Below, in pieces: positions 31,921 to 54,522 of a stretch of DNA of 64,000 nt (the first letter of the stretch is position 1; each line of letters begins with the position of its first letter). The position numbers were made by a program, and so were the translations under genes. Source of the stretch: Notospermus geniculatus (Eukaryota > Nemertea > Pilidiophora > Heteronemertea > Lineidae); assembly GCA_002633025.1 (NCBI GenBank), contig NMRB01000320.1, positions 253,613-317,612 on the forward strand. Reading direction: 5' to 3'. The notes beneath the pieces are model-generated. The model saw nothing but the letters and a program-made list of their open reading frames with translations. It searched no databases and had not been told where the DNA came from.

Positions 31921-34206
31921 TCAAGAAATAAGCAACAGACATCTAGTTTAACGTAACACACAAAACTAAGAAGGCAGGCAACATCCAAGTTGATGCAGCA
32001 GAGAATTTGACCTTTCTATCAGGAGAACCTTCATCTAAACTACATGTAAAGACTGCACACAATTTCAATGGTTTTATCAAAGGATTGTCATCCAAAATAG
32101 GAAAAAGGTTGACAGCGTGGACAAAGTGCCACTGAAACAACATCAAAGCCATTTTGTGGATGCTTTTATGACAAAATAATTGAGAGTGTAGCCTCAACTT
32201 TTCAGATTTAATCTAGCTATACATCATCGCCTACCCTGTGTCTCTACTAGCTACCTCATAATTTGTATGCACAAACCCATGGAGAACTTCACCGTGATTT
32301 TGTGTTTCCCTTGCACCTCAAGTTGCCGTGCACCAATCAGGACACTTGAAATTGCCTGTTACCTGTCAGATTACCGGTACCTTTTTTTCTTATTGGTGGT
32401 CTCTGACCATCTCAGCAGTAATGGCATCGTACAATCAATAGAAACACACGACACTAACTTGCAACAGCTGAACAAATTACACTTGATTTTAATGGCAAAT
32501 AAAAGTACAAACTCTCAAAACCCACACATTATTATAGGTACTCCTACAGATGAGAATTTCTGGTGCAAGTATTGAGTCTAATGGGCAATTGCCCATTGAG
32601 AGCCCTCCCACGGGAAGTTGAGCCCTCCCACAGACCTTAGGTCACTGCACACACTGGCAACATTTTTACAACATTCAGAGCCTCCTGTCTGCCGCTTCTT
32701 TTGATGGGACCTCTGAGTGTCTGTTGAAGACTCCAGTCTGCCTGTCAAGCATTCAGGAAAACAAACCATAACAAACATGACAAAAATCTCAACAACTACA
32801 GTAGACACTGATCCTTACCTAAGAGCCATCCCTAAGAAAAGCATGATCTCCAAAGCGGCTCTTCGGTAAGCCGCTTATGGAACAAAGTGCACTTCATCTG
32901 AAATTATAAAGATGAGACACGTTGGAGTGGAGGCTATATTAAAGGATACATCCAAATCAAAGCTAGTCACCCCTCATTGTCATCCACATGGAGCGGGGCT
33001 ATCATGGTCCCTGCCAGAAATTTTTTTGAGGGTACTTATTTCTTCAATAAAAACGCCATGAAATTGAAGAAAATTTCCCTTTTCTGTTCCTTTGAGGGTA
33101 CTAGCATAATACCATTACCCTCTGGCGGAACCACTGGCTATCCAGAGGGCTTCAAACTTGATTAGGCAGAAAGAAACTTGTATCACTGGCTGCAAAGAAA
33201 AAAGCCTGCACTCTCGTCACCAAATCTGAGTTTTTTGGGAGCAAACCTGGAAAGGAAGGAATCAACCTTTATATACTTTTTGTTATCGAAAACAATTAGT
33301 TCATTAATTGTTACATGCAGTCAAGCTACTTCCTGGATTGTTAGTTTGGAAAACAAAAGAAACAGTTTTTGAACCAAATTTAAAAAGTCTTCCCCACATA
33401 GGCCTACTCGATGGCTATGAAGCCCTTGCAAAATGCCTCACGTCACACTCGCACATGTCACTGATGTGATCTTCAGTCCCAACAGATCATCATTCAAAAC
33501 TACTTTTTCCAACCTAATTGATTTTCCAAATTTTCCCCAATTGTTTTAAATGATGCTCATGTAGTCTTCAGCATTTCTAACTCTTTTTAAACAAAACCTT
33601 CATGAGTTTCCAGGACATAGTGTTTCAGCCAGGATTTTTAAAAGGCAGCTAGGGCATTTTACCTGCCGCTCAAAAAGGGCAGGGGCTATTTTGGGCCAAA
33701 AAGGGCAATTTTTGTTGTAACGAGGCCAGCTGTTGTAACAAAGACCAATGAAATTATGCTTTTCAAAACCACAATTTCTTTAAACGAAAATTTTATCGCC
33801 GACAAATGGCATAATAGTACTCACTTCCTATGTCTTCCCACAAGTAGTGCCAAGAACTGCTGATTCATCTCGGGATGCAGCATGAAATACCTGCATGACG
33901 TATTCCAATAACCACTATTCTGAAGCCTGACAGCAAATGAACATTACTCCAGCCCTCGCCTTCTTGTTGTAATCTGATTCTGCGCAATAATTACGATTGA
34001 GATATACAATGAAACACAATAGGTGTTTCCAATCAAGCAGGATTGCTTGATTTAATGATTGGAAGGTATCTCCTTCAATTAAAGTACATGTATGCACCAA
34101 CAAAGCTTACTCGCGATTCCTAGGGACAAATCTAGGCCATTTTGGCGAGGGGTGCACCGCGCCCTAAATGGGGGCACAGCTGTGCCCCTTTTTAACCCCC
34201 CCCCCC

Positions 34207-34252
34207 NNNNNNNNNNNNNNNNNNNNNNNNNNNNNNNNNNNNNNNNNNNNNN
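34207..34252. other. Assembly gap, 46 N
   Basis: A run of 46 N follows a poly-C tract; the sequence on either side looks like one repetitive element. Single N positions also occur at 7456, 17260, 40355, 48020, 51034 and 54273, and several coincide with repeats or sudden changes. Confidence 0.98.
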
Positions 34253-35167
34253 AATTTTTTTGAGGTCCCAGTGCCCCATACATTTTGTCATGGTACCTTT
34301 TGGACATATCACCTTAGAAACTGGCTTAAATTGGGTGTTGACTCAAGTTATAGAGACCTTTTTTAAAGGCAAAAGTACCCTTCCTAGGTTGAAGTATACC
34401 CTTTTCACAAAGTTTGCACCGCGTGCCCATCTGGAAGTGAAATCCTAGATATAACCCTGCATCTGATGAGAGACAATGCACTACCTACCGTGGGCCCTTA
34501 ATGCGGCTTGAATTTCACAATGAATACGGTATTCAATGAGATTTTGCACCTGACGAGACAACAATCCATGGATGTACCATTACCATCAATCACCATAGGA
34601 ATGATTGATTTGAGAAAGTTTATGCTGACGATCTCACTCTCAGCCAGGAAATTCAATCATCACGTGGACTGAGGGTGAAAGTCCTATGAGGTGGTAGCTA
34701 GAGTACAACACCTGGTTAGAATCCCCTTGTCAAAAAATCTGTGGGTGAACAGCAATTTATTTGTGCACCCCTCTCAGTCTGACTTCAAGTGGTCCGTATC
34801 GTATCGAGTACTGCCGTAACAATAACAATAATGATTCCCTGTCCAATCATCACGTCATACAAGTGGAGCATTCAAAGTGCAATGCCCTGGGAATCATGCG
34901 GAGGTAGTCTGGGGGTACTTGTTCCCGCCTTCACCACTTGTACTTTTGCATGGCGATATTGAGAGTGGCGCTAAGAGGTCATGATATCCTCAGGATGTTG
35001 GGAACAGAAGCCAAACTAAATCAATCACTGGCCACAATGTCAATTTCATTTTGCCTACTTTGTACCAGATTCAATAGTAATATTCCTTCAACCCTGAAGG
35101 TAATGGAGACCGCTTTTCATTCCTGCATTTTTTTATTTGTTGGGATCCAGATGTTGTCCTTTCAAAA

Positions 35168-35935
35168 TATCAAAGCTGTCCAGATACTGCAAGACAGCTC
35201 CAACCTAGAAGCAAGCGGTCCAGATGACTGGATGACAGCTATGTATCTTGGACAGGAAAGCTGTCCAGATGCTGCAAGATTACTACATGTGTTACGGAGC
35301 AAGCTGTCCAGATGCTACAACACAACTAGGCCTACATGTATCCAGGAGAGAGCTGTCCAGATGCTGCTACAAGACAACTACATGTATCCAGGAAAGAGCA
35401 GTCCAGATGCTGCTACAAGACAATTACATGTATCCAGGACAGAGCTGTCCAGATGCTGCTACAAGACAACTACATGTATCCAGGAGCGAACTGTCCAGAT
35501 GCTGCTACAAGACAACTACCGGTACATGTATCCAGGAGCGAACTGTCCAGATGCTGCTACAAGACAACTACATGTATCCAGGAGCAAGCTCTCCAGCTAG
35601 ACACTGCAAGACAGCTACATTGTGTCTACGAGCAAGTTGTCCAGATGGTGCAAGACAGCAACATGCATCTGGCATGTCTGGGAGCAAATGGTCCAGATAA
35701 GACAACTACTTGTCATGCTTGTAGGAGCAAGCAGTCCAGATGCCGCAAGACAGCTACATGTATCCAGGAGCAAGTGGTCCAGATGCTGCAAGACAAATAC
35801 ATGTAACTCGGAGCATGTGGTCCAGATGCTGCAAGACAATGACATGCACCTAGGAGCAACTTGTCCCGATACTGCAAGACAGCTACGTCTGTAGGACCAA
35901 GCTGTCCAGATGTTGCAGGATAAAGACAGCTATTT
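35168..35935. repeat. 46-bp minisatellite, about 16 units
   Basis: The unit reads CTGTCCAGATGCTGCTACAA, GACAACTACATGTATCCAGG, then about 6 variable bases. The central units are nearly identical and the flanking ones degenerate. A period of 46 (not a multiple of 3) without stop codons opens all three plus frames, producing overlapping frames of 150-220 residues. These are not taken as genes. Confidence 0.93.
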
Positions 35936-38049
35936 TAAAAGTGCACAAGAAAAAATTGCAGTTGCTTCCATTGCATTTATTCATGTGTCAGACATGTCAG
36001 AGCAGTAAAATCAATCACTCACACTCAAAATATACCACAACACCCTTGCCAAGCAAAGCCCCATCCCAGCTTGTAATTTACACTATAATGCCATCTGCCA
36101 CTTGCACTTCAGGTCTAGTGATTACCAGGACTTGAGCAGGTGTAACGTTTTCTGTGTTCCCATGTTTCAGTGTTCCCCCAACAAAAGAACAGCAGCTGCT
36201 GGAGGGACCTTAGGCTACCTTTTCAAATAGGGGATACACAGAGAAATCTGTCATTCTCGGTTCATAGTGTTCCCTAAATTAGGGGATCCACTGGGAAATG
36301 GTAATGCAGTGGCACTTCACACTGAACTTTTGAAGGTTTCTTCCGATTGATTCTCCAAATATTGGTGCATTCAGGCTGAGTTCAATTAAAGGATCTTATA
36401 TTTACCTTGCTGATGTCATGGTTTATTCATAACCTGAAATGTACAAGAGAAAATACTTTATCCAATGTGTTTAGTGGCCGCGGCCAGGAAGATCGTCGTG
36501 CCTAGATTTTCTAATTATACATGTTCCCGTCAAGTTATAAAATGCAATCTAACAAAGGGCCTGTAGGCCTAGTACATCTTCGATAATCGAAGGCCGATCT
36601 GCGCACCACTGTGTTACAGCGCACATCACCCTTCGAGAAATAGACCGGTCCGCAACTTTACCGGTTGACTAATCAGATTGCACTTTATATCGGGAAATCA
36701 GGAAATTAGTTACCAAACTTGGAAAATACTTTCCTAATATTAGGAAGTCCTGGAAATGCGGGTGCAAAATTTATTTCCATTTCAAGAAACAAAATGTTTC
36801 CATATGAGGAAATCGTAAGGATCTCCTTGAATTATTTCCAGAATAGGTAGGTGTTTTTGGAAAAAGGTGTGAAAACACATGGTGGTAACAATGGAGAACC
36901 TGCATTGGCCTGATTGCCAAAAATACAATGGAAATATTGCAAGTGGTGCTACTGCGGCAAACCCTGGCCTAATGTCTGTAGAGCAAAAAACTCATGCAGG
37001 GGTTTCCAAATCAGGAAAGATTTCAAGAAAATTTTCATCTTTCCTGCTTCCTGAAGGAAGCAGTTGTGCCTGGTGAGGTTTAATAACTCAGCCACCTGAA
37101 GACGACCAGGGAACACTGGTAGAAACGTTGTGGATAATATACTGAAAGAAGGAGTAAAAACTTTGTGTAGTGTATTTAATAACTCACCCCTGAGGACACA
37201 AAGAGTGATGAATACAACAGCAACAAGAACAGTTGGCCCTGCAAGACTTTATTTGTTGTGTAACCATGAAGTCCTACATGTACATAATTTTTGTTATGCC
37301 ATACAAAAAGTTTCCTGAGATGACAGAGATAGATGTTCCCGGATACCACTGTGGAGATCAAAATGAATTAGGGGGTGCAGAAGCCATAGTATTAGCAGTT
37401 TTGTTTCCTGCATCAGAAGAAACACAAAATAATGAAATGGCCAGGACTTTGTGTTCACCTGCTAGTGTTCAAAATAGAAGGGTGCAACACCCTGCCTCTC
37501 AAAAAGTGCTTGTTGCCTTTTTTCAGAACAGCTAATGCAATTTTCTAATACAGGAGGGTGGTAACCCTGACCTTTTCCTCAGTTCACCCTGACCTTTTCT
37601 TTGGTTATTTCAAAAAACCCTCTGCCCTTTCAAATTTCTGGAAGAAACACTAATTAGTTCCAAGGTACGGTATTATCTGTTTTGAGACATGAGACAAATG
37701 TCACATTGACCCAGTAGCCCCCATTCAATAATAATCACCTGACTCAACTAAAATCTGTTCAAACCTGACTTGTCTCTTCAGGGCCAATTTCAGGATTATC
37801 AATGAAAACTGAGGTTATGTGATGTTTCAATCCCAAGTGTTCATCCTTTTTGTCGCCACACATGATATATCCCCCATGGGCAGTAGCGTTTCTCCAAGAG
37901 GGTAGGCCTATTAGTAATTTATGAAATATGGGCCAAAAGCCATTTTCAAAGATGGCCACCCGGGCAGCCATGTTTGAGGTAGAATCGTGCCGAAAATTAC
38001 TGAACACATAGAGGGGACCTAGATAAAGAATCACACCAAGTAGGCTACT

Positions 38050-38340
38050 GTCTAGGTCAAATAAATAGCCAGGGACAAGCCACCAAATGGCAAAATTTTG
38101 AACTTTGACCTCTGTGACCTTGAAAAGTAGGTCAAATCAAAAATTTGTAAAGTATGTCATGTATCCTTATTAGATGTACCTATGATAAAAATTTGGAGAT
38201 GATCCAGTCAGTAGTTCAGGAGTTATTGCACTTTTTGTGTTTTCGGTTTTGGCCACCTAGTGGCCAAGCCAAGAACCGAATCGACCGGAACTTGGTATCA
38301 TAGGTCATCTGACCTTGCAGTAAGGCGTGAAGGGCTAAGC
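38050..38340. repeat. Probable dispersed repeat with AGGTCA-type half-sites
   Basis: The stretch TTTGACCTCTGTGACCTTG followed by AGTAGGTCAAA and then AGATGATCCAGTCAGTAGTT is of a style I recall from dispersed repeats of marine animals. It contains three AGGTCA/TGACCT words within 30 bp. Class uncertain. Confidence 0.4.
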
Positions 38341-39311
38341 AAGACAGAAGTACCAAATCCCCTAATGTGTTGACAGGGCACCGTTACTGACCCCCCCCCC
38401 CCCTGGGCTTGGTACTTTTGACTTGCTGAGCCTGAACCCTGTCCCTGGTCCCTGTGACTGGGACAGTTGGACTCAGACACCCAACAACATGCAGGCCTTG
38501 GCTATGAGTTACTTGGTTTCGTGGGCCTAGAGCTAATACTGGAGAAATTGAGTGCACACAGGCATTTCTGGTACACCCTGTAGGCCCGCCTGTTGGCCGC
38601 TGACAGTAATCCTCCTGCTGAGCTGAGTGATTTCAGGGATTAATAGTTATGCGATGAATGCCTGCCCTGAATGCCTGGCACAACATGGTGACCAAGAAGG
38701 CCAACAAAAGATTACCACAGCCACAGCTGTTCTTACCTTTTGACTTGTCAATTCCATGCTTGCATGAATAGGCCACGGGCCTGTCAATTACACCACAACC
38801 AGCAGACAACCACAAAGCCGCCTGACCACAACACAGCAAATCCTGGACCGCAAATCAACAGATCAACCGTGTGTGAAATAGGACAGTAGTAGGCCTACCA
38901 CTAAGTGGTAATGACCTAACCACAATGTAGGCCTACAATCTTAGTGAACAGACGACGAATCCAGTGTGGACAAGCCTGTGTGGCTAACTCAACTGGCTAA
39001 GCGAAACTTACCGATGGTGATAAACTTCCCTGAGCGACTATGCACTATGCTAAGGCACTTGTACACAACACGCGCAACAGTTTGTAAGAAGCTGCCCACA
39101 TACCACTAGTGCGCTATATACATCCATGTAGTAGATCTCTACATTGTATGGGTACAATAATATCGGTAGTGTAGGTTACAGTTATAGATCTACATAGTAT
39201 AGACCTACCGTTCACTGACGAGTGACGGCGCTGCTGCCTCCGCGACATTCTCGGGGGTTGCAGATGGCGCCGGTGTAAAAGGACAGAATGTCCCCAGAAA
39301 AAGGTGTCCCA

Positions 39312-39607
39312 GCAGGCGCGGATCCAGAGGGGGTTTTGGGGGTCGTGACCCCTGCTCGCCACCACCAATTGTTTTTTTTCTTCAATAATTTCCTAAAATA
39401 ACCGGGTAAAATAAGCAAAAAAACGTAAAAAAAGCTTCTGTTTTGATACTGAGATGCCAGGAAATCACGTGTACGGCCTTTTAGATTTCAATTTTTTCTG
39501 GGGGAGGCCCCTCCAGACCCCCCGTCGGCGCGGGCGCCTTTGACGCCCACCTGCAAAGTCGGTCTTCGCCGGCCCTGACCCCATCTGCAAAAATCCTGGA
39601 CCGCACC
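39312..39607. mobile_element. Element of the GCGGATCCAG/CTGGACCGC type with shared inner module
   Basis: Ends AGGCGCGGATCCAGAGG and AATCCTGGACCGCACCT are inverted. Inside is the module ATGCCAGGAAAT...TTTTTTCTGGGGGAGGCCCC followed by CCAGACCCCC, also present at 58390-58460 and 60309-60380 and in part at 17100-17160. Confidence 0.7.
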
Positions 39608-39899
39608 TGCCTAGGTTAAAAAGATTTTCTTAATGTTACATTCTAATTTCTGACGATTATGGTTATCCGCCGACCATGTAAATCCGTCATTGAACAACAG
39701 AGGCGGGCACTTTTTACAGGGGGACATGCTTTTGAATGAATTTTTTTCTGGAGAGATCCCCGAAGGACTTTGCGACGCTCGCAGATTCGCAACATTTTCA
39801 TACCCGAAATTGCATCTCGGTACGTCAGGGGCGGATGCAAGATTTTTTAGTGCGGGGGAGGGGGTGAGACGTTTGAGCATTAGTTGGGTACCCGGCCGA

Positions 39900-40140
39900 G
39901 CCTTCATATCGAGGCATGACCGCGTTTTGGCGCTTGATGTACCGCATTTGGTCGACTTTTTGGCGGGAAATATAGGCCTACGCGCGCTAAATAGCTATTG
40001 GAAAGCTGGCTTTCCATCGATGCGTTATGGCGCGCGAAATCTCGCGCCGAAATGTCGACCAAGACGTTTCCATCCGCTTTGGCGCGTGACGTCAGGCTTT
40101 TCGGGCGCGAGATATGCGCGCTGTAAAGCGATCTTTAGCC
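39900..40140. other. CpG-dense patch
   Basis: Words such as GCGCGC, GGCGCG and CGCGCG cluster here against an AT-rich background, with GCTTTCCATCGATGCG, which resembles the repeat at 63880-64000 (CTTTCCATTGGCGCG). It could be a promoter-associated island or a CpG-rich element. Not assigned. Confidence 0.35.
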
Positions 40141-42511
40141 TCAGCGATTTTTTAACAATCCTGACGATATGAACTGTAACCCGTTGTTAGGCCTATACAT
40201 CTGTCAGAAAGAAAGGGAAATGTTTTTATCTGTCGTATATACACAAGGAAGGGTCATAAATCATCGCCAAGGCATACTTTAGTCACCGACAAAAAGAAAA
40301 CCGCCATCGCAATTTTGGCGCCATGCCGTGAAGCTCCAAGTTGGGCAGCAAAAGNTTAGACTTAAGTAGTATCTTTTGTGTTGAACAAAGGATAAGTGTC
40401 ACACTTCTAAGACTTAGAGTATAGTGGGCCCTGTTGGGCCCATATATTCATCAATACTTTAAGTCTAAGTGTGACACTCCCGGGGTGACACTTATCCTTT
40501 GTTCAACACAAAAGATAAGTAGGCCCTATCAGACAAAAGTAATTTTTTGATAGGCCGTGGTCCGCAGTACCACGTTATTTCATAAGTACATGTAGATTAT
40601 CAAAAAATATACTTAGGCCAAAATACTACAGAAGCGTATCCCAGTGTTAAAAAGTTCCTACCTGATGCGACCGAGTCACCGAAAATCCTATTTTAGTCCG
40701 CAGAGTGTGCTAAGGAAAGTTATTGGGAGCCAAGCAGAGCCTTATCGAAGTTTTGTCCTCGTTAATGATACCAACGTCCAACCCCACGCTGCAGGCGCTC
40801 GTTAAAAAAGGCAGTTGTGGTTTGCGTCGTTGCTCATCTTAAGTGTGATGAATTGCAGCATTGACGTAATATAGGCGTTTGATCGACAGATGCAAGGCTG
40901 CTAAAGCACTCTGTCTTGGAAAACCATCAAGGCCTTTGGGGGGAAGGTGCTGATATGAGGGTTATTTCAGTCTATCAGTGGGAATTGTGAGATAGCTTCC
41001 AGTTAGGGCAGGGTCATCTTACTTATTGTTTAAGAAGTCCCAGGTCAGAAGAAAGATGCAGATTTCTTCCTGCCAAGCATGAGTTCTGGCATGATGGGTT
41101 AGAAGAAAGATTGGAAATAATTCTGCCTGTTTTGATCTTCATATTGTGCACTAACACTGTAAATGTATGGGCCACTTAGGTCATAAACAGCATTAGCGAT
41201 ATGTAATTGACACATACCTTGTAAAATCTAAAGTTTGCTTAATTCACTAATGTGCAAACTCAGGGCCATATTTAACTTTTTGGTCCAGGGGAGCAGGAGC
41301 CTCTCAGGGAGCAGAAGACCTCTTTTTGCTGTTTTTTTGCCCAAAATCCGCATGAAAATCACTTTTTCTGGTTGGCTCAGGGGCCCCCCTTTAAATACGG
41401 CCCTGAAACTGCATAAACATTGCATAAGAGATTGCCATTTCTGTTGCTGCACAATTAACTGCAGTTGCTTTAAAAGAAGACAACGCAGCGTTAGGATTCG
41501 CTGTCAACTTTATTCATCAAAATAGACTAGGCACGGTCTTTGAGCATATATAGATACATGTAGTGATAAAATCTGGCTACTTTTCAACAACTTGAGTGAA
41601 TTGACATGAACACCTGGGAGCTCAAGGTTCTGATTTTCTTCATATCACCTTTCTCTTTTCATCCAAGGCATACAGAAGTTGGGCAGCACTATAACAAAAT
41701 CCAGGGATCTTATTCATACGTAGAGCCTCCATAACTTCACCTATCCGCACCTAATACAATGTATGTCACCCGCTCAGGCAAAAGCAGGCGCTTGTCGCAA
41801 CCGAGGAAAGGGATAACAGCCTTACATGTTTTTACACAAGAGCTGAACTGTATGTATCTGCAGGTTGACAATAGTAGTGGACAGCAGTGATAATACTTGA
41901 GTAAGGTGATGACCAATGATGATCACTTGCAACAAACGCCTGCTTTGCTGGATCGGGTCACATGTTTGTTAGGTACAGATTTAACAACAGGTTTTGCACA
42001 AATGGACAATAGTTTTCACCTAATAAAATTTATGCGGGTGTCTTGAATGGGGTCCCAGCTGTTATCAATCCTACGGAAACACAGCAATCAATATCAATTT
42101 ATTTATCTTCATTTGTTATTTGTAAAGCAACATCTCAGGTGGTCACAGTAGAGAATATTCCAGCAGTGTTTCAAGAATTCCCATTTGCATGAACCTGATT
42201 CTGTATATTGTCAACAAGCATGGGACATACAATCAATATGGACAGCTGATCTAACTTCACACAATAAATATTGTATCAACTGACATATCATGTCACTTTG
42301 CACAAATATCAACTCTCAGCACATTCAATTTCAGGTCAAAAAGTCTTTTTCACCAAATACCCCATATGTCTATTATGACGAATGGTGAATAAAGGGTTAA
42401 ACCTATTGCTGCGCATTGTCAATTTCAATGTCATAAATTTGGCAACCCATGTGCATTTGGGCTTAGGTTTAGACTTCACAATGATATTCCCTTATGAATT
42501 TATCCATAATA

Positions 42512-53909
<11,398 letters not shown>

Positions 53910-53984
53910 CTAGTTTGGAAAAATTAAAAATAATATATGAAGCTTGTAGGCCTACTGTGATAAAAAGGAAAAGCAAGGTGATCC

Positions 53985-54273
53985 TTAGTATGGAGTGCCG
54001 ATTGCTTCGTATGGAGTGCCGATTGCTTCAAAAATTCGACATTTTGAATATTTATAACTTGAAACAATATATTTTTTAGATGTTCAATAATTTTTCTGTA
54101 ATTTTAATCTTAATATATAATTCCATCTTGTAAATTTAATTCGAGACTTAAACAAACGTAACCAGAGGACTTCAGGATATAATTCGAACCTGAAATATAT
54201 AATTCGAAACTGAAAATATATAATTCCACATTTTGAAAATATATAATTCCACATTTTGAAAATATATAATTCN
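53985..54273. repeat. AT-rich short tandem repeats ending at an N
   Basis: TATGGAGTGCCGATTGCTTC occurs twice at 53990-54030. TATATAATTCGAAACTGAAA and ATATATAATTCCACATTTTG words repeat from 54175 to the single N at 54273. The expected first IARS2 exon would lie on this side, but no coding potential is seen. Confidence 0.75.
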
Positions 54274-54284
54274 AGAACCGACGG

Positions 54285-54360
54285 CGCACTATTCACACCG
54301 TCACGGTACGAATAAGATCTGGTTTGGCGTTATTTGCACCGTGACGGTACGAATAGCCCC
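54285..54360. promoter_or_regulatory. Palindromic CACCGTSACGGT repeats upstream of GPR137-like gene
   Basis: Two copies of a 20-bp unit, CACCGTCACGGTACGAATA and CACCGTGACGGTACGAATA, lie at about 54296-54314 and 54339-54357. Each contains a near-perfect palindrome with a TGACG or CGTCA half-site. They sit about 165-230 bp before the chosen start codon and could be promoter sites for either head-to-head gene. They could equally be termini of a small mobile element. Regulation is inference only. Confidence 0.4.
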
Positions 54361-54522
54361 GGCCTATACACTGATACTACAGTGCGTTGCGCACGACACG
54401 GGGTACTGGAATATCGACCAATCAACGTTCGCGATTACTTTGTCTGCGAAATCGGCATCACGAGTTTGGAAAATTTTTTCGCTTCTTATTTTGACATTTC
54501 ATTCGCAGTTAAATGGTTCAAA

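Larger units (their letters stand above)
27330..42500. other. Region with no recognised gene; upstream of the receptor
   Basis: About 15 kb between the receptor start-codon exon and the last IARS2 exon. It contains fold-back elements, a 46-bp minisatellite, the 46-base N gap and a GC-rich patch. Untranslated first exon(s) and the promoter of the receptor must lie in or beyond it, but no coding exon was recognised. Confidence 0.55.

Noticed and set aside
34938-35894. Three plus-strand open frames of 150-220 residues
   Set aside because: They are the three rotating frames of a 46-bp minisatellite.
35168-35935. CRISPR-like array
   Set aside because: Units are directly adjacent without unique spacers and the genome is eukaryotic.
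37759-37900. Minus-strand frame reading GYIMCGDKKDEHLGLKHHIT and on to a possible donor
   Set aside because: It has coding-like composition but no family was recognised and no convincing acceptor or partner exon was found.
39690-40172. Plus-strand open frame of 160 residues
   Set aside because: CpG-rich, few stops by composition, no recognisable motif or splice context.
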